Shown here: piece by piece, positions 16,844 to 24,261 of the stretch
How positions within the stretch are numbered: position 1 is the first letter of the stretch
Layout of the letters: each line of letters begins with the position of its first letter
Assembly: GCA_965224815.1 (NCBI GenBank)
Contig: CBDDAF010000003.1
Span: 3,038,001-3,102,000, forward strand
Source: CAYPEL01 sp036479985
GTDB taxonomy: Bacteria > Pseudomonadota > Gammaproteobacteria > DSM-19610
Direction of reading: 5' to 3'
Length of the DNA: 64,000 nucleotides
Position numbers and translations under genes: made by a program
Notes under the pieces: model-generated
The model's database searches: none
Told to the model about the DNA's origin: nothing
The model's input: the letters and a program-made list of their open reading frames with translations, nothing else

Positions 16844-17698
16844 TCACTTATTGTCGACTAAAGGGATACTATAGTCTTTAAGGATTGCATGAATTTTGGT
16901 TGAGTTTTTCTTCAGCAAGGTATCGATCTGATTTTTCCATTCTTTCTCACCGAAGCGCACGCCTGCAGAAATTGCAAAATCAAACTTGACGCCGGGTTCC
17001 GACACGAGCGGAATGATGCGCAGCGATTTACCGTTTTTAGAGTGCTTAGTAAATAAACCTGCCGTAGGGCCCCAGACGATAGCAGCGTCCAGATTTCCTG
17101 CAAGTAGATCCGTTAAAATCGGTTCACCAGGAAACTCGCCGGGATCGCCAGACTGCGCAATATAGGCAACGATTTGTTCATGCATGCCGTATTTGGCCAG
17201 CCATAGAGTGCCTGGGCTGCGTTCAGTCATTCCAATGCGTAGTTGTTGCCTTTTATCAGGAGCTAAACTGATGACGTCTTCCCCTTTCTTGACACCATCC
17301 AGGACTGAGCCTTCAGGGTAGACAAGCGCGTAGGTGGAACGGTAGTAGGGGTCTGTTGTGATAGCCAGTTCAAATTTTTCTGGTACACCAATGACGAGGT
17401 CGCATTTGTGGGTTACGCCATCTTCCAGTGTTGCGCGCAAGGTGTTTCGAATAAATCCCATGCGTTGCGGGAACCAGGTGTACTCCACTGGTAAACCCAG
17501 TTCATCAGCCAACAGATGAGCAATCTTGTTTTCAAAGCCGCTCTGATCTTGCATTGAAAAAGGCGCAAAGTTAGGATCGGCACATACTTTTAATGCGCTT
17601 TTATTAGCGGCCACTACGGATGTAGTAGTCCCAATGCAAAAGAGAACTGAAAGTAAAGACAGCTTAATACGTTTGTGGAACGATGTTGAATAATGCAT
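16844..17698 (-). CDS. xoxJ: XoxJ, periplasmic binding-protein-like factor of lanthanide methanol dehydrogenase
   Basis: 284 residues with a signal peptide ending near VVAANKS. The fold is that of solute-binding protein family 3 (LKVCADPNFAPFSMQDQSGF at the mature start). This is the quinoprotein dehydrogenase-associated MoxJ/XoxJ family. XoxJ is encoded with XoxF and XoxG and is thought to bind partially folded XoxF during activation. It lies between xoxG (24-base gap) and mxaD. A ligand for the pocket is not known. Confidence 0.88.
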   Translation of the reverse strand: MHYSTSFHKRIKLSLLSVLFCIGTTTSVVAANKSALKVCADPNFAPFSMQDQSGFENKIAHLLADELGLPVEYTWFPQRMGFIRNTLRATLEDGVTHKCDLVIGVPEKFELAITTDPYYRSTYALVYPEGSVLDGVKKGEDVISLAPDKRQQLRIGMTERSPGTLWLAKYGMHEQIVAYIAQSGDPGEFPGEPILTDLLAGNLDAAIVWGPTAGLFTKHSKNGKSLRIIPLVSEPGVKFDFAISAGVRFGEKEWKNQIDTLLKKNSTKIHAILKDYSIPLVDNK

Positions 17699-17722
17699 GG
17701 GTAGATCCAGAGATACTTTGAA

Positions 17723-18286
17723 TTAGTGGAGATTGCCTCGGCTACCATAAACTCCCGAAAATGGGGCCGAATCCTGTGTGGTTGTATCCACACTTTCATT
17801 GGTAGCTACGTTGGTAGGTTTTTCAGTAGTGCTTTTGGGTGCTGCAGATGAACCGCCTTCATCACGATCAAAACGCTGTAACCTGCCTGCTGGAATCTTT
17901 TTATCAGAGCGCGCCATAAGATAGGCATACAGGTTGTCGATGTATTTCATGACATTGGGATTCGTTTTCCAGGGAGGCATGACGCCTACTTGGCCAGTAA
18001 AGCCATTTGTTACGCGTTCGACAAAGGTGGCTTGATCAATTTCTTGCAGTTTGCTGATCAGGCTAGGCGCAATGGTGCTGCCGTTACCATCGATACCATG
18101 GCAAACCTGGCATTGACTGAAAGCTCGAAAGCCGCGAATTAAATACGTATCAACTTTACATTTACCGCCTTCTTCGCATTTTACGTGGCCGTCATAAGGC
18201 TTGTCCGCGAGTGCAGTACCTGTTTGGAGTATGAGTGCTATGGCGGCAGTTGCACCTATCAATAGGCGTTGTTTGTAAGTTCGCAT
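17723..18286 (-). CDS. xoxG: XoxG, cytochrome c electron acceptor of XoxF
   Basis: 187 residues with a signal peptide (cleavage after ALA). A single haem site CQVCH is at residues 59-63, and the likely axial Met is in VGVMPPW at about 103. Two further cysteines (37 and 43) may form a disulphide. The C-terminal 50 residues are Ser/Thr/Gly-rich and probably disordered. XoxG cytochromes take electrons from the PQQ of XoxF. It is separated from xoxF by 154 bases containing a strong hairpin. Confidence 0.88.
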   Translation of the reverse strand: MRTYKQRLLIGATAAIALILQTGTALADKPYDGHVKCEEGGKCKVDTYLIRGFRAFSQCQVCHGIDGNGSTIAPSLISKLQEIDQATFVERVTNGFTGQVGVMPPWKTNPNVMKYIDNLYAYLMARSDKKIPAGRLQRFDRDEGGSSAAPKSTTEKPTNVATNESVDTTTQDSAPFSGVYGSRGNLH

Positions 18287-18383
18287 AATTTCCCCAGACT
18301 GTTAAATCAGATTAGATAAATAATAAGTGAAGGTCTGCTGCAATTTAATAGGATATTTTCCCTCTTTTCGTGCTTCCTAAATG

Positions 18384-18411
18384 AGTACGCCTCTCAGATG
18401 AGAGGCGTACT
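18384..18411. terminator. stem-loop between xoxF and xoxG
   Basis: GTACGCCTCTCA and TGAGAGGCGTAC pair perfectly over 12 bases with a minimal loop. The T-run is on the plus strand only; in the xoxF mRNA the hairpin is preceded by a run of A. It probably stabilises the xoxF 3' end or partly limits read-through into xoxG. A bidirectional terminator is also possible. Confidence 0.7.
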
Positions 18412-18440
18412 TTTTTCTAGACTAACAGAGTGTTACAGGT

Positions 18441-20255
18441 TTATGGCAGAGCAAACACCGTCATTACACCGCCCAACTGGGTGTGTTTTGAAAGTCCTCT
18501 GTAGGCACCTACAGCGCCCAGGCCATCGGTGTCACCCTCAAGACCTGCTGCCATTCCGATACCAGCCCATCCGCCAATGCCGGAGAGTACAGCAACGTAT
18601 TGCTTCCCTTCGAATACATAGGTATTGACGTTGCCGATAATGCCAGATGGCGTTTTGAACTTATAAAGTTCTTTGCCAGTGTTGGCATCAACCGCTTTAA
18701 GGTAACCCTCTAGCGTACCGTAGAACACGACGTCGCCAGCCGTTGCCAGTGCGCCACTCCAGACTGAGAATGGTTCTGAGTTAGACCATTTGATTTTACC
18801 GCTGGTAGCATCCCATGCGATGAAGTTACCCAGATTGGATGTACCATCACCGGTTACTCGTCCGGCAGGGAACATACTCAGAGTAGCACCAACATAAGGT
18901 TGTCCAGCAACGTACTCAACCTGGAACGGTTCATAGTCCATACACACATGGTTTGTAGGCACGTAGAACAGTTTGGTTTTAGGTGAGAACGCAACGGGTT
19001 GCTGATCCTTACTACCTAATGCAGCTGGGCAGATGTTTTTGGAGTTAACGTCTGCACCATTTTTGTCGGTGCTGTATTTTGCAACGACTACTGGACGCCC
19101 TGTTGCTTTATCAATATGCGATGCCCAGTTTACGGCAGGATCATATTTTTCAGCGACCAGTAACTCACCTGAGATACGGTCAAGGGTATAGCCAAAACCG
19201 TTACGATCGAAATGAACCAATGTTTTGCGGTTTTTACCACCGATCTTGAGATCAGCTAACACCATCTCATTGATCCCGTCGTAATCCCACTCATCATGTG
19301 GCGTCATCTGGTAAGCCCACTTGGCCATACCGGTATCGGCGTCACGAGCAAAGATGGTCATTGACCATTTGTTGTCACCAGGACGTACAACAGGGTTCCA
19401 GGTGCTCGGGTTGCCGGTTCCATAGTAGATCAGGTTTGCAGCTTCATCATAGGAATACCAACCCCAGGTTGTGCCACCACCAATTTTCCACTGGTCGCCT
19501 TTCCAGGTTTTCAAGCTGGAATCTTTGCCGACTGGCTGCATTCCACCTTTTGAACCTGTCCAGGTCATGGTCTTTTTCGGATCCATGCACATTTCATTGT
19601 CAGGTCCGGTACTTGAGCATTTCCAAACCAGGCTGCCATCTTTCGTACTGTAAGCAGCTAGAAAACCACGTACACCGAATTCACCGCCACTGATACCAGT
19701 AATAACCGTATCCTTAACAACGATGGGGGCGTTTGTGTTGGTTTCACCTTTTTTGGGATCGCCGTTTTTAACACTCCAAAGCTTTTTACCGGACTTGGAA
19801 TCCAGAGCTACCAGAGTGGTGTCTGCCTGTTGTAGAAAGATCTTGCCGTCTGCATAAGCCAGACCGCGGTAGACCGTGTCACAGCACATTACTGGAATAG
19901 TGTCCGGATTCTGCTTGGGCTCGTACATCCAGTTGATGCTTTGATCTTTCAGTGCAATAGAAAACACTTTGTTGGGGAAAGGTGTGTGTACGAACATGGT
20001 ATCGCCGATGACCATAGGGCCGCCTTCGTGTCCACGTAACACACCGGTTGAGAACGTCCATGCAACTTGAAGATCCTTAACGTTTTTCTTGTTGATCTGG
20101 TCCAGTTTACTGTATCGGGTGCCGGCATAATCGCCACCCCATGTTGCCCAGTTATTAGGGTTACTGATTGCTTTTGAAACCGATTTGTTCGCAAAAGCAG
20201 TTCCGCAAACCAGCGGAATTGTTAGTGCGACTATAAAGGTAGAGAGTTTTTTCAT
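18441..20255 (-). CDS. xoxF: XoxF, lanthanide-dependent PQQ methanol dehydrogenase
   Basis: 604 residues from the ATG at 20255, which has AAGGAGGAG 7 bases upstream. The open frame extends 16 codons further but without a ribosome site. A signal peptide ends after AFA (about residue 22). The eight-bladed PQQ propeller carries the adjacent-cysteine pair in VMCCDTVYRG (124-125) and the metal ligands Glu in GGEFG (192) and Asn in GTGNPS (282). The catalytic Asp is followed two residues later by the extra Asp in DEWDYDG (324 and 326), which marks lanthanide-type XoxF; calcium-type MxaF has Ala there. It oxidises methanol in the periplasm and passes electrons to XoxG. A sigma-54 promoter match lies about 75 bases upstream. 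Confidence 0.97.
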   Translation of the reverse strand: MKKLSTFIVALTIPLVCGTAFANKSVSKAISNPNNWATWGGDYAGTRYSKLDQINKKNVKDLQVAWTFSTGVLRGHEGGPMVIGDTMFVHTPFPNKVFSIALKDQSINWMYEPKQNPDTIPVMCCDTVYRGLAYADGKIFLQQADTTLVALDSKSGKKLWSVKNGDPKKGETNTNAPIVVKDTVITGISGGEFGVRGFLAAYSTKDGSLVWKCSSTGPDNEMCMDPKKTMTWTGSKGGMQPVGKDSSLKTWKGDQWKIGGGTTWGWYSYDEAANLIYYGTGNPSTWNPVVRPGDNKWSMTIFARDADTGMAKWAYQMTPHDEWDYDGINEMVLADLKIGGKNRKTLVHFDRNGFGYTLDRISGELLVAEKYDPAVNWASHIDKATGRPVVVAKYSTDKNGADVNSKNICPAALGSKDQQPVAFSPKTKLFYVPTNHVCMDYEPFQVEYVAGQPYVGATLSMFPAGRVTGDGTSNLGNFIAWDATSGKIKWSNSEPFSVWSGALATAGDVVFYGTLEGYLKAVDANTGKELYKFKTPSGIIGNVNTYVFEGKQYVAVLSGIGGWAGIGMAAGLEGDTDGLGAVGAYRGLSKHTQLGGVMTVFALP

Positions 20256-20328
20256 TATAGCTCCTCCTTCGTGATAGGGGCTTTGTGGAGTAAGTATAGT
20301 CATCCAAAATATGACTGCTAATCATTAG

Positions 20329-20344
20329 TGCAAGTGTTGTGCCG
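20329..20344 (-). promoter_or_regulatory. predicted sigma-54 promoter of xoxF
   Basis: Minus-strand reading is CGGCACAACACTTGCA. The GG and GC dinucleotides are 12 bases apart, the -12 block TTGCA is perfect, and the -24 block differs only in its first base. Expected start is near 20318, leaving a leader of about 63 bases. Confidence 0.7.
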
Positions 20345-20425
20345 GGATTGATTGGATCAGTTTTGATATTACAAAAAGAATAGTTGAAACAAAGTGATAC
20401 AAAGGATTGGCATAAGAATTACTGA

Positions 20426-20497
20426 TTGCAGAACTGATTTTAAATGCGATTCAGCCCATCTGTAGCCTAAAGGCATGTATTCTGTGTTGCAGAGTTG
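20426..20497. promoter_or_regulatory. pair of direct repeats upstream of xoxF, possible activator sites
   Basis: TTGCAGAACTG (20426-20436) and TTGCAGAGTTG (20487-20497) match at 9 of 11 positions and are 61 bases apart, close to six helical turns. They lie about 85-155 bases upstream of the predicted sigma-54 promoter, the usual distance for enhancer sites. Confidence 0.35.
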
Positions 20498-20684
20498 TTA
20501 CGGAGTGTGTCGCATCTGATTGTTATTGGCTTGAGGCGTGTGCCGCGCAGTTAGAAATGCTAAAATAAATTTATAAAATATATATTATACAATAAATTAT
20601 GAATTATATTTAATGAAAATTATAGATAATTTTTGTGCACCTTGCCATAGATATTATGCTGGAACTCGAATACTTGGTACCGGA

Positions 20685-21626
20685 ATGAAACGCATCGGTT
20701 ACCTGGGTTGTTTAGCATTACGCTGGTCAGTTATGGGTGTGTTATCCATAACGGGTATAGCCTGCGCCGGGCCGTCAGGTGTTGAGCAGATTGCAAAGGG
20801 TGTTTATTTGAGCCAAGGGCATCACGGTGTGCTCTTTGAACAAACCAGGCTGGCCAATATCGGTTTTATTGTTGGTGAGCGCTGTATCGCAGTCATTGAT
20901 ACGGGCGGGAGTTTAGAAGAAGGGCGGGCGCTCTTAGCTGCTATAAAAAAAGTCTCCAGTAAACCGGTGTGTTATGTCATTAACACACATGTACACCCGG
21001 ATCATTTGCTGGGTAACCTGGCCTTTAAAGAGTCGGGTACTGAATTTGTAGGGCATCGTAACCTGCCGCGCGCCGTTGCTATATTAGGGCCAACCTATGT
21101 AAAGCGTGCGACGAGTGTTTTGAAAACAGATGCCACGCTTGAATGGCTAGTGCCACCGAAACGTTTGGTATCACAACCGCTGACATTAGATCTTGGAGGT
21201 CGCCAGTTATTATTGACGCCACATTCGCAAGCGCATACGGATAACGATCTGAGTATTTTTGATGAGCAGACCCAAACACTCTGGACTGGGGATTTGTTGT
21301 TTGTTGAACATATACCAGTCGTAGGAGGTAGTGGCAGTGTCAACGGCTGGCTAGGTGTGATTGATGAAATACAGCATCTCAAGCCGCGAACCATTGTGCC
21401 GGGACATGGTCAATTGTTAGAGAATCCTACTTCGGCTATTAATAATTTGAAACGGTATCTAAATGTATTGCGTGATGAAACCCGCGCCTGGATAGCCGAG
21501 GATAAAGGCATCGATACGGCGCTTGAAAATATTGGACATTCTGAGCGGGACAAATGGGCGATGTTTGACCATTATCACAAGCGAAATGTATCCTATGCGT
21601 ATACTGAGCTGGAGTGGGAAGATTAA
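20685..21626 (+). CDS. quinoprotein relay system metallo-beta-lactamase-fold zinc hydrolase (SoxH-related)
   Basis: About 313 residues. The zinc motif THVHPDH is at about residue 106, followed by later histidines in SQAHTDND and VPGHGQ that complete a two-metal MBL site. The protein belongs to the SoxH-like branch encoded with quinoprotein dehydrogenases. I prefer ATG 20685 because it begins a normal signal peptide (MKRIGYLGCLALRWSVMGVL) with CCGGA before it; the upstream ATG 20613 has no ribosome site. It is transcribed divergently from xoxF and is followed by the SoxYZ-like carrier. The substrate is unknown; relation to SoxYZ suggests a thiol-bound intermediate. Confidence 0.82.
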   Translation: MKRIGYLGCLALRWSVMGVLSITGIACAGPSGVEQIAKGVYLSQGHHGVLFEQTRLANIGFIVGERCIAVIDTGGSLEEGRALLAAIKKVSSKPVCYVINTHVHPDHLLGNLAFKESGTEFVGHRNLPRAVAILGPTYVKRATSVLKTDATLEWLVPPKRLVSQPLTLDLGGRQLLLTPHSQAHTDNDLSIFDEQTQTLWTGDLLFVEHIPVVGGSGSVNGWLGVIDEIQHLKPRTIVPGHGQLLENPTSAINNLKRYLNVLRDETRAWIAEDKGIDTALENIGHSERDKWAMFDHYHKRNVSYAYTELEWED

Positions 21627-21649
21627 ACTTTCCGAGAGGTAGAGTTGTA

Positions 21650-22468
21650 ATGACACGTTATTTTTCAAACATCTTTATGGCGTTGCTGTTAGCGTCATGG
21701 GCTAATTTAACGATCGCTGCACAACAATCGGATGATGTGTGGGTTGGCAGTTTGAGAAACAGTCTATTCGCTGACCAGATGATTCTGGATGGCGAGGGTG
21801 TCATTGAGCTTGAAGCACCTGGTCGTGCTGAAGACGGTGCCGTGGTACCCGTACGGATCAAAGCTGGATTTCCTCAATCAAAAGATCGCTACATCGAATC
21901 CTTATACTTGATCATCGATAGAAACCCGGCACCACTTGCTGGTGAATTCCATTTTACGCCAAAAAGTGGCAGAGCAGACCTGGCTTTGCGGATCCGCGTG
22001 AATGAATATAGCCCAGTGCGTGTCGTTGCTAAAACTAACGATGGGAAACTCTATATGACTAGCCGCTACGTTAAGGCAACCGGCGGTTGCTCTGCACCGG
22101 CTGGAACTGACCTCGATGCGGCTATGAAAAGATTGGGGAAAATGCGTTTCAAAATTCGTGATGATTCAGGGTCAGATGGATCGATACAAACCCGGTTAGC
22201 GATAAGTCATCCCAACCTGACCGGCATGCAGAAAGATCAACAGAGCCTGTTATTTATTCCGGCACATTTCGTGAAGAAGATTGCAGTCAGCTTTGAGGGC
22301 GAACCGGTGTTTTCGGCTGAGGTGGGTATCTCAGTGAGCGAAAATCCTAATTTTCAGTTTTTCTTCGTACCCGACAAAGGCGGCGAGCTGACGGCAGAAA
22401 TCGAAGACAGCAAGCAGGTGAAATATACAAAAACTGTCAAATATTCGCCGCAAGTAGCGAAACATTGA
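21650..22468 (+). CDS. quinoprotein dehydrogenase-associated SoxYZ-like carrier (fused)
   Basis: 272 residues starting at ATG 21650 with GAGAGGT 9 bases upstream; the open frame runs 12 codons further upstream. Signal peptide ends near TIAAQQ. The first half is SoxY-like and holds the internal swinging-arm-like motif ATGGCSAPAG with its cysteine near residue 145. The second half is SoxZ-like (FIPAHFVKKIAVSFEGEPVF). In thiosulfate oxidation SoxY carries substrates on a cysteine, and SoxZ is its partner. This fused relative is found with PQQ dehydrogenases and has no proven function. It follows the MBL-fold gene after 23 bases, so the two probably act together. Confidence 0.82.
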   Translation: MTRYFSNIFMALLLASWANLTIAAQQSDDVWVGSLRNSLFADQMILDGEGVIELEAPGRAEDGAVVPVRIKAGFPQSKDRYIESLYLIIDRNPAPLAGEFHFTPKSGRADLALRIRVNEYSPVRVVAKTNDGKLYMTSRYVKATGGCSAPAGTDLDAAMKRLGKMRFKIRDDSGSDGSIQTRLAISHPNLTGMQKDQQSLLFIPAHFVKKIAVSFEGEPVFSAEVGISVSENPNFQFFFVPDKGGELTAEIEDSKQVKYTKTVKYSPQVAKH

Positions 22469-22822
22469 CTACGGCGTGACGTGTTTGACTACGCAGCTAT
22501 CCTTGGAGCTTTTCAGCAACGCATCATATTCTTTGACCAGTTTGCGAGCTCCAGGAGCATCGCGAAAGGCGCCGCCGCGCTCACCCGGTGTTCTGATCAT
22601 AACCGACATGGTCTTTGCGTATTCGTAACGTTGGTGAGGCATACCCGCTGCAATTTTATCTACTGTACAGACACAAGAATACATGGTGTTGTAACTCTGC
22701 CCTCCTTGTAGGTTCATACAGTCGAGGACGTACTCAACACGCGCAGAAGTAGGGAAATCGTTCGCCTGGGCTGCTGTGAAAAACAGCAAAAGGCTGCAAG
22801 GTAACAAGTGGATTATTTTCAT
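22469..22822 (-). CDS. small periplasmic protein with four cysteines, quinoprotein cluster
   Basis: About 117 residues after the ATG at 22822 (a TTG four codons upstream is possible). A signal peptide ends at AAQAND. The mature protein has four cysteines (in LDCMN, YSCVCTV and KDSCVV), probably in two disulphides. It has no known domain that I recognise. Its stop codon adjoins the stop of the convergent SoxYZ-like gene with no gap, and its position suggests that it belongs to the quinoprotein-associated set. Function unknown. Confidence 0.65.
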   Translation of the reverse strand: MKIIHLLPCSLLLFFTAAQANDFPTSARVEYVLDCMNLQGGQSYNTMYSCVCTVDKIAAGMPHQRYEYAKTMSVMIRTPGERGGAFRDAPGARKLVKEYDALLKSSKDSCVVKHVTP

Positions 22823-22983
22823 TGTGTGAACCAAGTCTCGTTGTTTAATTATTCAAGACCGCTACATTAGTATATACGCAAAGAAATTTCGTCAGGAGCT
22901 TTTCCTGAGCATCAATTAAGGTGGAAAATAGTCCAGGCGAAGTGCATTAAATAAGAGCGATGGTGGGTGCTGAACGAATAGAT

Positions 22984-22999
22984 TGGTACAGATATTGCT
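22984..22999 (+). promoter_or_regulatory. predicted sigma-54 promoter of the alpha/beta hydrolase gene
   Basis: TGGTACAGATATTGCT has canonical spacing and a perfect -12 block TTGCT, with two substitutions in the -24 block. Expected start is near 23010, giving a leader of about 43 bases. Confidence 0.55.
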
Positions 23000-23052
23000 T
23001 TTATCTTGTCATGTGATGAAATTGGAGCGCGGCTGATGGCCGCTATATCATT

Positions 23053-24015
23053 ATGCTGAATAATTTATTGAACATGGTTTTGAAAGGCAGTACTTCAGCC
23101 AACCAGTCGCTGCTTGCGATATTGCTAGCGATATTAATGGTTGTCTGCATGTCATCGGTATCTGCTGAATCCTCCCCTACAGTCCCGCCACCCGGCGAGA
23201 TGGTCAACATTGGAAATCATAGCTTGCACCTCAACTGTCAGGGGAGTGGTAGCCCGACGGTTATCCTTGAATCTGGTTTGGGTGGAAATTCACTCGACTG
23301 GGCGCGTGTATTGCCAGGCGTTTCAAGGTTTACGCGGGTGTGCGCCTACGACAGGGCAGGCTATGGTTGGAGTGAAATGGGGCCAATGCCACGCACCAGT
23401 CTACTCATTGCAAATGAATTGCATCGATTGTTAAAGACTGCAAACGTGGAAACACCCTATGTGCTGGTTGGGCACTCATTTGGTGGCTACAGTGTCCGTT
23501 TATTCGCCAGTCTTTATCCTAATGAAACAGCAGCACTAGTACTGGTAGACGCGTCACACGAGCAACAATTTCGTTACCTGCGTAAGGTTGATCGTTCCAG
23601 GCGAGCCACTGGCTGGGAAGTTGCAGCAGCAGGTTTGAGCATCCCTGATAATTTGCCTGAAAATATTCGCGAGACTGCAAAGCAACTTGCTGATAGTAAT
23701 AAAGCAGTAAGAGCCCTGCAAAGTGAAACTCGCTATTTTCAGGTCAGCGCTGATCAAACGCTCTGGCATGCAAAGACTGTCAATATCCCTGTCACAATAC
23801 TCTCAAGAGGGCAACGGGTCTGGCCGCATGACAAGCGGGGTGATCGTATGGAAGCAACCTGGGAATGGTTACAAAACGATTTGTTTATCCGCCTGGGTTC
23901 GTTACATCGGATCGCCACCGGCAGTGGTCATTACATCCATCTGGATGAACCTGAAGTTGTTATTAATTCAATTGGTCAGCTGGTCAGGTCATTTAAGAAG
24001 GAAAGTGGTAGTTAA
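23053..24015 (+). CDS. alpha/beta hydrolase, probably periplasmic
   Basis: 320 residues. An N-terminal hydrophobic segment (SLLAILLAILMVVCMSSVSA) looks like a signal peptide or anchor. The nucleophile elbow is GHSFGG (Ser near 141), with an acid in VLVDASH and a C-terminal histidine in ATGSGHYIH forming a full triad. An oxyanion segment VILESGLGG is present. The specific substrate is unknown. The gene stands alone and has a sigma-54 promoter match, so it may belong to the alcohol-oxidation regulon, for example to release alcohols from esters. Confidence 0.8.
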   Translation: MLNNLLNMVLKGSTSANQSLLAILLAILMVVCMSSVSAESSPTVPPPGEMVNIGNHSLHLNCQGSGSPTVILESGLGGNSLDWARVLPGVSRFTRVCAYDRAGYGWSEMGPMPRTSLLIANELHRLLKTANVETPYVLVGHSFGGYSVRLFASLYPNETAALVLVDASHEQQFRYLRKVDRSRRATGWEVAAAGLSIPDNLPENIRETAKQLADSNKAVRALQSETRYFQVSADQTLWHAKTVNIPVTILSRGQRVWPHDKRGDRMEATWEWLQNDLFIRLGSLHRIATGSGHYIHLDEPEVVINSIGQLVRSFKKESGS

Positions 24016-24146
24016 TCTACCTGTTTTACATTCATCTGATTGATGCGACATTAGTCGCGATTAATTTTAACTTTGTGAACCTTTACGACAAATGTTGCAA
24101 AGGTTTGTAGGTAAATTCCAGTAATCTGTCATTGCGATCAGTGCAA

Positions 24147-24219
24147 AACCTGTAGGAGCGGCTTCAGCCGCGATGGTCGGTAACACCGCTCTTCGCGGCT
24201 GAAGCCGCTCCTACAGGTT
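24147..24219. repeat. REP-like palindrome, copy 4
   Basis: A longer version: the arms AACCTGTAGGAGCGGCTTCA and TGAAGCCGCTCCTACAGGTT pair fully. It lies between the convergent hydrolase and fadE genes. Confidence 0.9.
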
Positions 24220-24261
24220 TTGTATATTTGGCAATTATAGGGTTCTCAAACTACTCTTGAA

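Noticed and set aside
20613..20684. Longer N terminus of the MBL-fold protein starting at 20613
   Set aside because: No ribosome site and it would put 24 residues before a well-formed signal peptide.
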